A stretch of DNA of 64,000 nucleotides from Dactylosporangium siamense (GTDB taxonomy: Bacteria > Actinomycetota > Actinomycetes > Mycobacteriales > Micromonosporaceae), in assembly GCF_016862795.1 (NCBI RefSeq), contig NZ_BONQ01000069.1, positions 1-64,000 of the forward strand. The letters are read 5' to 3'. A program made the translations under genes and the position numbers. Below, piece after piece: positions 62,139-64,000 of this stretch (its first letter is position 1; each line of letters opens with the position of its first letter). The notes under the pieces are model-generated. The model saw only the letters and a program-made list of their open reading frames with translations. It ran no database searches and was not told the origin of the DNA.

Positions 62139-63392
62139 TCAGCCTCCACGCCGGTACGGCTTGCCGTCCGCGGCGGGTGGTCGCAGGCGCTGGGCCGCGA
62201 GTGCCAGCACCACCAGCACCGTGATGTAGGGCGCGGCCTGCACCAGCGCCGTCGGGATCTTGTCCACAGAGAAGAACAATACGTAGGAGAGCACGCCGAG
62301 GACGGCGGAAGAGATCGCCACGACCCGGTTACGCCGGATGAACTCCCACACCGCTAGGGCCAGCAGCAGCGCACCGACCAGGATCAGCAGGGCGTGCACG
62401 GACTCGCTGCCGCGCCGCAGCTGCAGCGCGTCGGTGTAGCCGAACAGCGAGGCGCCGACGGCGAGGCCGCCCGGCCGCCAGTTGCCGAAGATCATCGCGG
62501 CGAGGCCGATGTATCCGCGGCCGCCGGTCTGCCCCTCGCGGTAGATCGCGGACGTGACCGTGGACAGGTACACACCGCCGAGCCCGGCCATCGCGCCGGA
62601 GATCACCACGCCGTAGTACTTGTAGCGGTAGACGTTGAGACCGAGGCTCTCCGCCGCCTGGGGGTCCTCGCCGACCGACCGGACCCGCAGGCCGAACGCG
62701 GTCTTCCACAGCACCCACGCGGTGAGCGGGATCAGCAGCACGGCGAGGATCGTCACCAGCGACACCTCGTGGAGCAGGCCGCGCAGCACTCCGGCGATGT
62801 CGCTGATCAGGAACCACTGGTGTTCCTCGAGGCCCTTGAGGCTGTTGACGCCGGGCACCGACAGGCGCGGCACCTGGTCCACGACCTGCGGGGACTGGGT
62901 GGCGCCGGCACTGCCCCAGGTGATGTAGGAGAGGTACCGCACGACGCCGGGCGCCAGGATCGTCATCGCGACGCCGGAGATGATGTGGTCGACGCCGAAC
63001 GTGACCGTGGCGACCGCGTGGACGAGGCCGCCGACGGCGCCGCCGAGGATGCCGATGAGCAGGCCGATCCACGGCCCGAACTCCAGGCTGCCCCACGCGC
63101 CGAACCAGGTGCCGAGGATCATCTGGCCCTCGAGGCCGATGTTGACCACACCGGCGCGCTCCGCCCAGAGGCCGCCGAGACCGGCGAGCCCGAGGGGGAC
63201 CGCCGCCTGGAGCGCGGCCTGGATGGCGCCGGACGACGTGACGTCGGGGGCGTTGGCGAGCTGGTGGACCAGGGACAGCCCGACCAGCGCACCGGCGACG
63301 ATGAGCAGGATCGTGCTGGTGGACATGCGCCGGCTTCGGGGTTTCGCCGCGGGCTGCGCCGCCGCCGCCGAGAGCGTCGTGTCGGTGCTCAC
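62139..63392 (-). CDS. nucleoside ABC importer permease (NupQ-like)
   Basis: A 417-residue permease of the BPD/rbsC-like nucleoside family, with about ten membrane helices and the family loop GLWAERAGVVNIGLEGQMILG (near residue 80) and SVGEDPQAAESLGLN (near 240), the ATPase contact. Together with the next gene it forms the membrane part of a nucleoside importer feeding Cdd and DeoA. GTG 63392 overlaps the upstream permease stop (GTGA). Two bases separate it from cdd. Confidence 0.93.
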   Translation of the reverse strand: MSTDTTLSAAAAQPAAKPRSRRMSTSTILLIVAGALVGLSLVHQLANAPDVTSSGAIQAALQAAVPLGLAGLGGLWAERAGVVNIGLEGQMILGTWFGAWGSLEFGPWIGLLIGILGGAVGGLVHAVATVTFGVDHIISGVAMTILAPGVVRYLSYITWGSAGATQSPQVVDQVPRLSVPGVNSLKGLEEHQWFLISDIAGVLRGLLHEVSLVTILAVLLIPLTAWVLWKTAFGLRVRSVGEDPQAAESLGLNVYRYKYYGVVISGAMAGLGGVYLSTVTSAIYREGQTGGRGYIGLAAMIFGNWRPGGLAVGASLFGYTDALQLRRGSESVHALLILVGALLLALAVWEFIRRNRVVAISSAVLGVLSYVLFFSVDKIPTALVQAAPYITVLVVLALAAQRLRPPAADGKPYRRGG

Positions 63393-64000
63393 TTCGACTC
63401 CTCCACTACCTCGGCTGCTGCCGGGGCGGCCGCGGCGGTGGCCACGCCGACCCGCCGTTGCTGCGCGCGCCTGCCGATGCGGGCCGCGAGCTCGTAGGCG
63501 ATGACGACCGACAGGACGGTGACGCCCTGCATGATCAGGATGATCTCCTTGGGAATCCCGTCGAGGTCGAGGATGATCTGCGAGCTCGCCAGGAAGCCCC
63601 ACAGGATCGCACCGAGGGCCATGCCGATCGGGTGGTTGCGGCCGAGCAGGGCCACGGCGATGCCGGTGAACCCGATGCCGCCGAAGCCCTCCGTGTAGGT
63701 GTGGCTCTCCCCGAGCATCCGGGGGAGGTTGACCAGCCCGGCGACGGCGCCGGAGATCAGCATCGCGGTGATCACCATGCGCTTGGCGTTGACGCCGCTG
63801 GCGACCGCCGCGAACGGGTTGTATCCGGTGGCCCGCAGGTCGAAGCCGAAGCGGGTCCGGTTGATCACGAACCAGTACGCGGCGCCGAGGACCACCGCGA
63901 TGGCGAAGAAGCCGAGGACCTTCTGCTCGGTGCCGGAGACGATCGGCAGGCCGGGCATCCAGGAGTCCTCCGGCAGGATGCCGGTGGTCTTGATCTGCGC
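63389..64000 (-). CDS. nucleoside ABC importer permease (NupP-like), 5' end beyond window
   Basis: The C-terminal 203 residues of a second permease. The frame is open to the right edge (ATG at 63958 is internal: codons upstream continue A-Q-I-K-T-T-G-I-L-P-E-D-S-W). The EAA-like loop FGFDLRATGYNPFAAVASGVN and GFTGIAVALLGRNHPIG are typical of BmpB/NupP permeases. The ATPase and substrate-binding lipoprotein genes should lie further upstream, outside the window. Confidence 0.9.
   Translation of the reverse strand, partial: AQIKTTGILPEDSWMPGLPIVSGTEQKVLGFFAIAVVLGAAYWFVINRTRFGFDLRATGYNPFAAVASGVNAKRMVITAMLISGAVAGLVNLPRMLGESHTYTEGFGGIGFTGIAVALLGRNHPIGMALGAILWGFLASSQIILDLDGIPKEIILIMQGVTVLSVVIAYELAARIGRRAQQRRVGVATAAAAPAAAEVVEESK

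Overview
This is a high-GC, almost fully coding actinobacterial chromosome segment. The ACCase subunits, SCO6745-family protein, PadR/ABC pair, GtrA pair, conservon and PMM/DeoC/Add genes suggest a filamentous actinomycete, most likely Micromonosporaceae; this taxonomic call is inference. The gene order follows, with insertions, the Mycobacterium tuberculosis Rv3277-Rv3315c interval as I know it (GtrA, PH protein, birA, accD5, accE5, maf, accA3, lpdA, GGCT, ami, pmmB, upp, add, deoA, cdd). It is chromosomal core: I found no IS element, phage, CRISPR array, tRNA or rRNA.

Layout. 1-5 kb: Z-prenyl transferase, GTP-dependent PEPCK, two GtrA membrane proteins, a PH-domain protein. 5-20 kb: the acyl-CoA carboxylase district (birA, accD, a tiny accE, maf, accA), interrupted by a Ser/Thr kinase, a large secreted membrane-anchored protein, MscL with a zinc ribbon, a methyltransferase, an MFS carrier and a PadR-controlled ABC exporter. 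20-24 kb: YbjQ protein, ECF sigma factor with membrane partner, a metzincin-like lipoprotein and an editing-less threonyl-tRNA synthetase. 24-36 kb: Nei2 glycosylase, 2'-5' RNA ligase-like protein, LpdA, GGCT-like protein, double GNAT, exonuclease, MBL hydrolase, DUF4349 lipoprotein, a membrane hydrolase and an M20 amidohydrolase. 37-46 kb: second Ser/Thr kinase, phosphosugar mutase, GH26-like enzyme, upp, deoC and two ALDH-type genes. 46-57 kb: acidic protein, a 1216-residue protein with an IS110-like N-terminus, and a convergent conservon (sensor kinase, roadblock, DUF742, GTPase). 57-64 kb: nucleoside salvage (add, deoA, cdd) with permeases of a nucleoside ABC importer running off the right edge.

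Most notable. (a) The editing-less ThrRS is preceded by a leaderless 17-codon leader peptide with three consecutive Thr codons, a leader hairpin, an alternative antiterminator and a U-tailed terminator: a complete threonine attenuator. (b) The IS110-like protein and the conservon kinase share a C-terminal module with identical internal spacing (VNW, then TGLP-K/R-RVPQ), linking a domesticated transposase fold to a signalling conservon. (c) The maf/methyltransferase junction is expanded into seven 32-34 bp repeats, each carrying the ATGA stop-start overlap or a variant of it. (d) At least 17 genes have a TANNNT box 6-8 bases before the start codon, implying leaderless mRNAs, and several divergent pairs are separated by only 22-37 bases with abutting or overlapping -10 boxes.

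How the genes work together. AccA, AccD and AccE build an acyl-CoA carboxylase that BirA biotinylates. NupP/Q-type permeases, Cdd, DeoA, Add, Upp, DeoC and the aldehyde dehydrogenase form a route from imported nucleosides to bases, deoxyribose-5-phosphate, glyceraldehyde-3-phosphate and acetaldehyde, with the ALDH oxidising the latter. PMM-type mutase can interconvert the released sugar phosphates.
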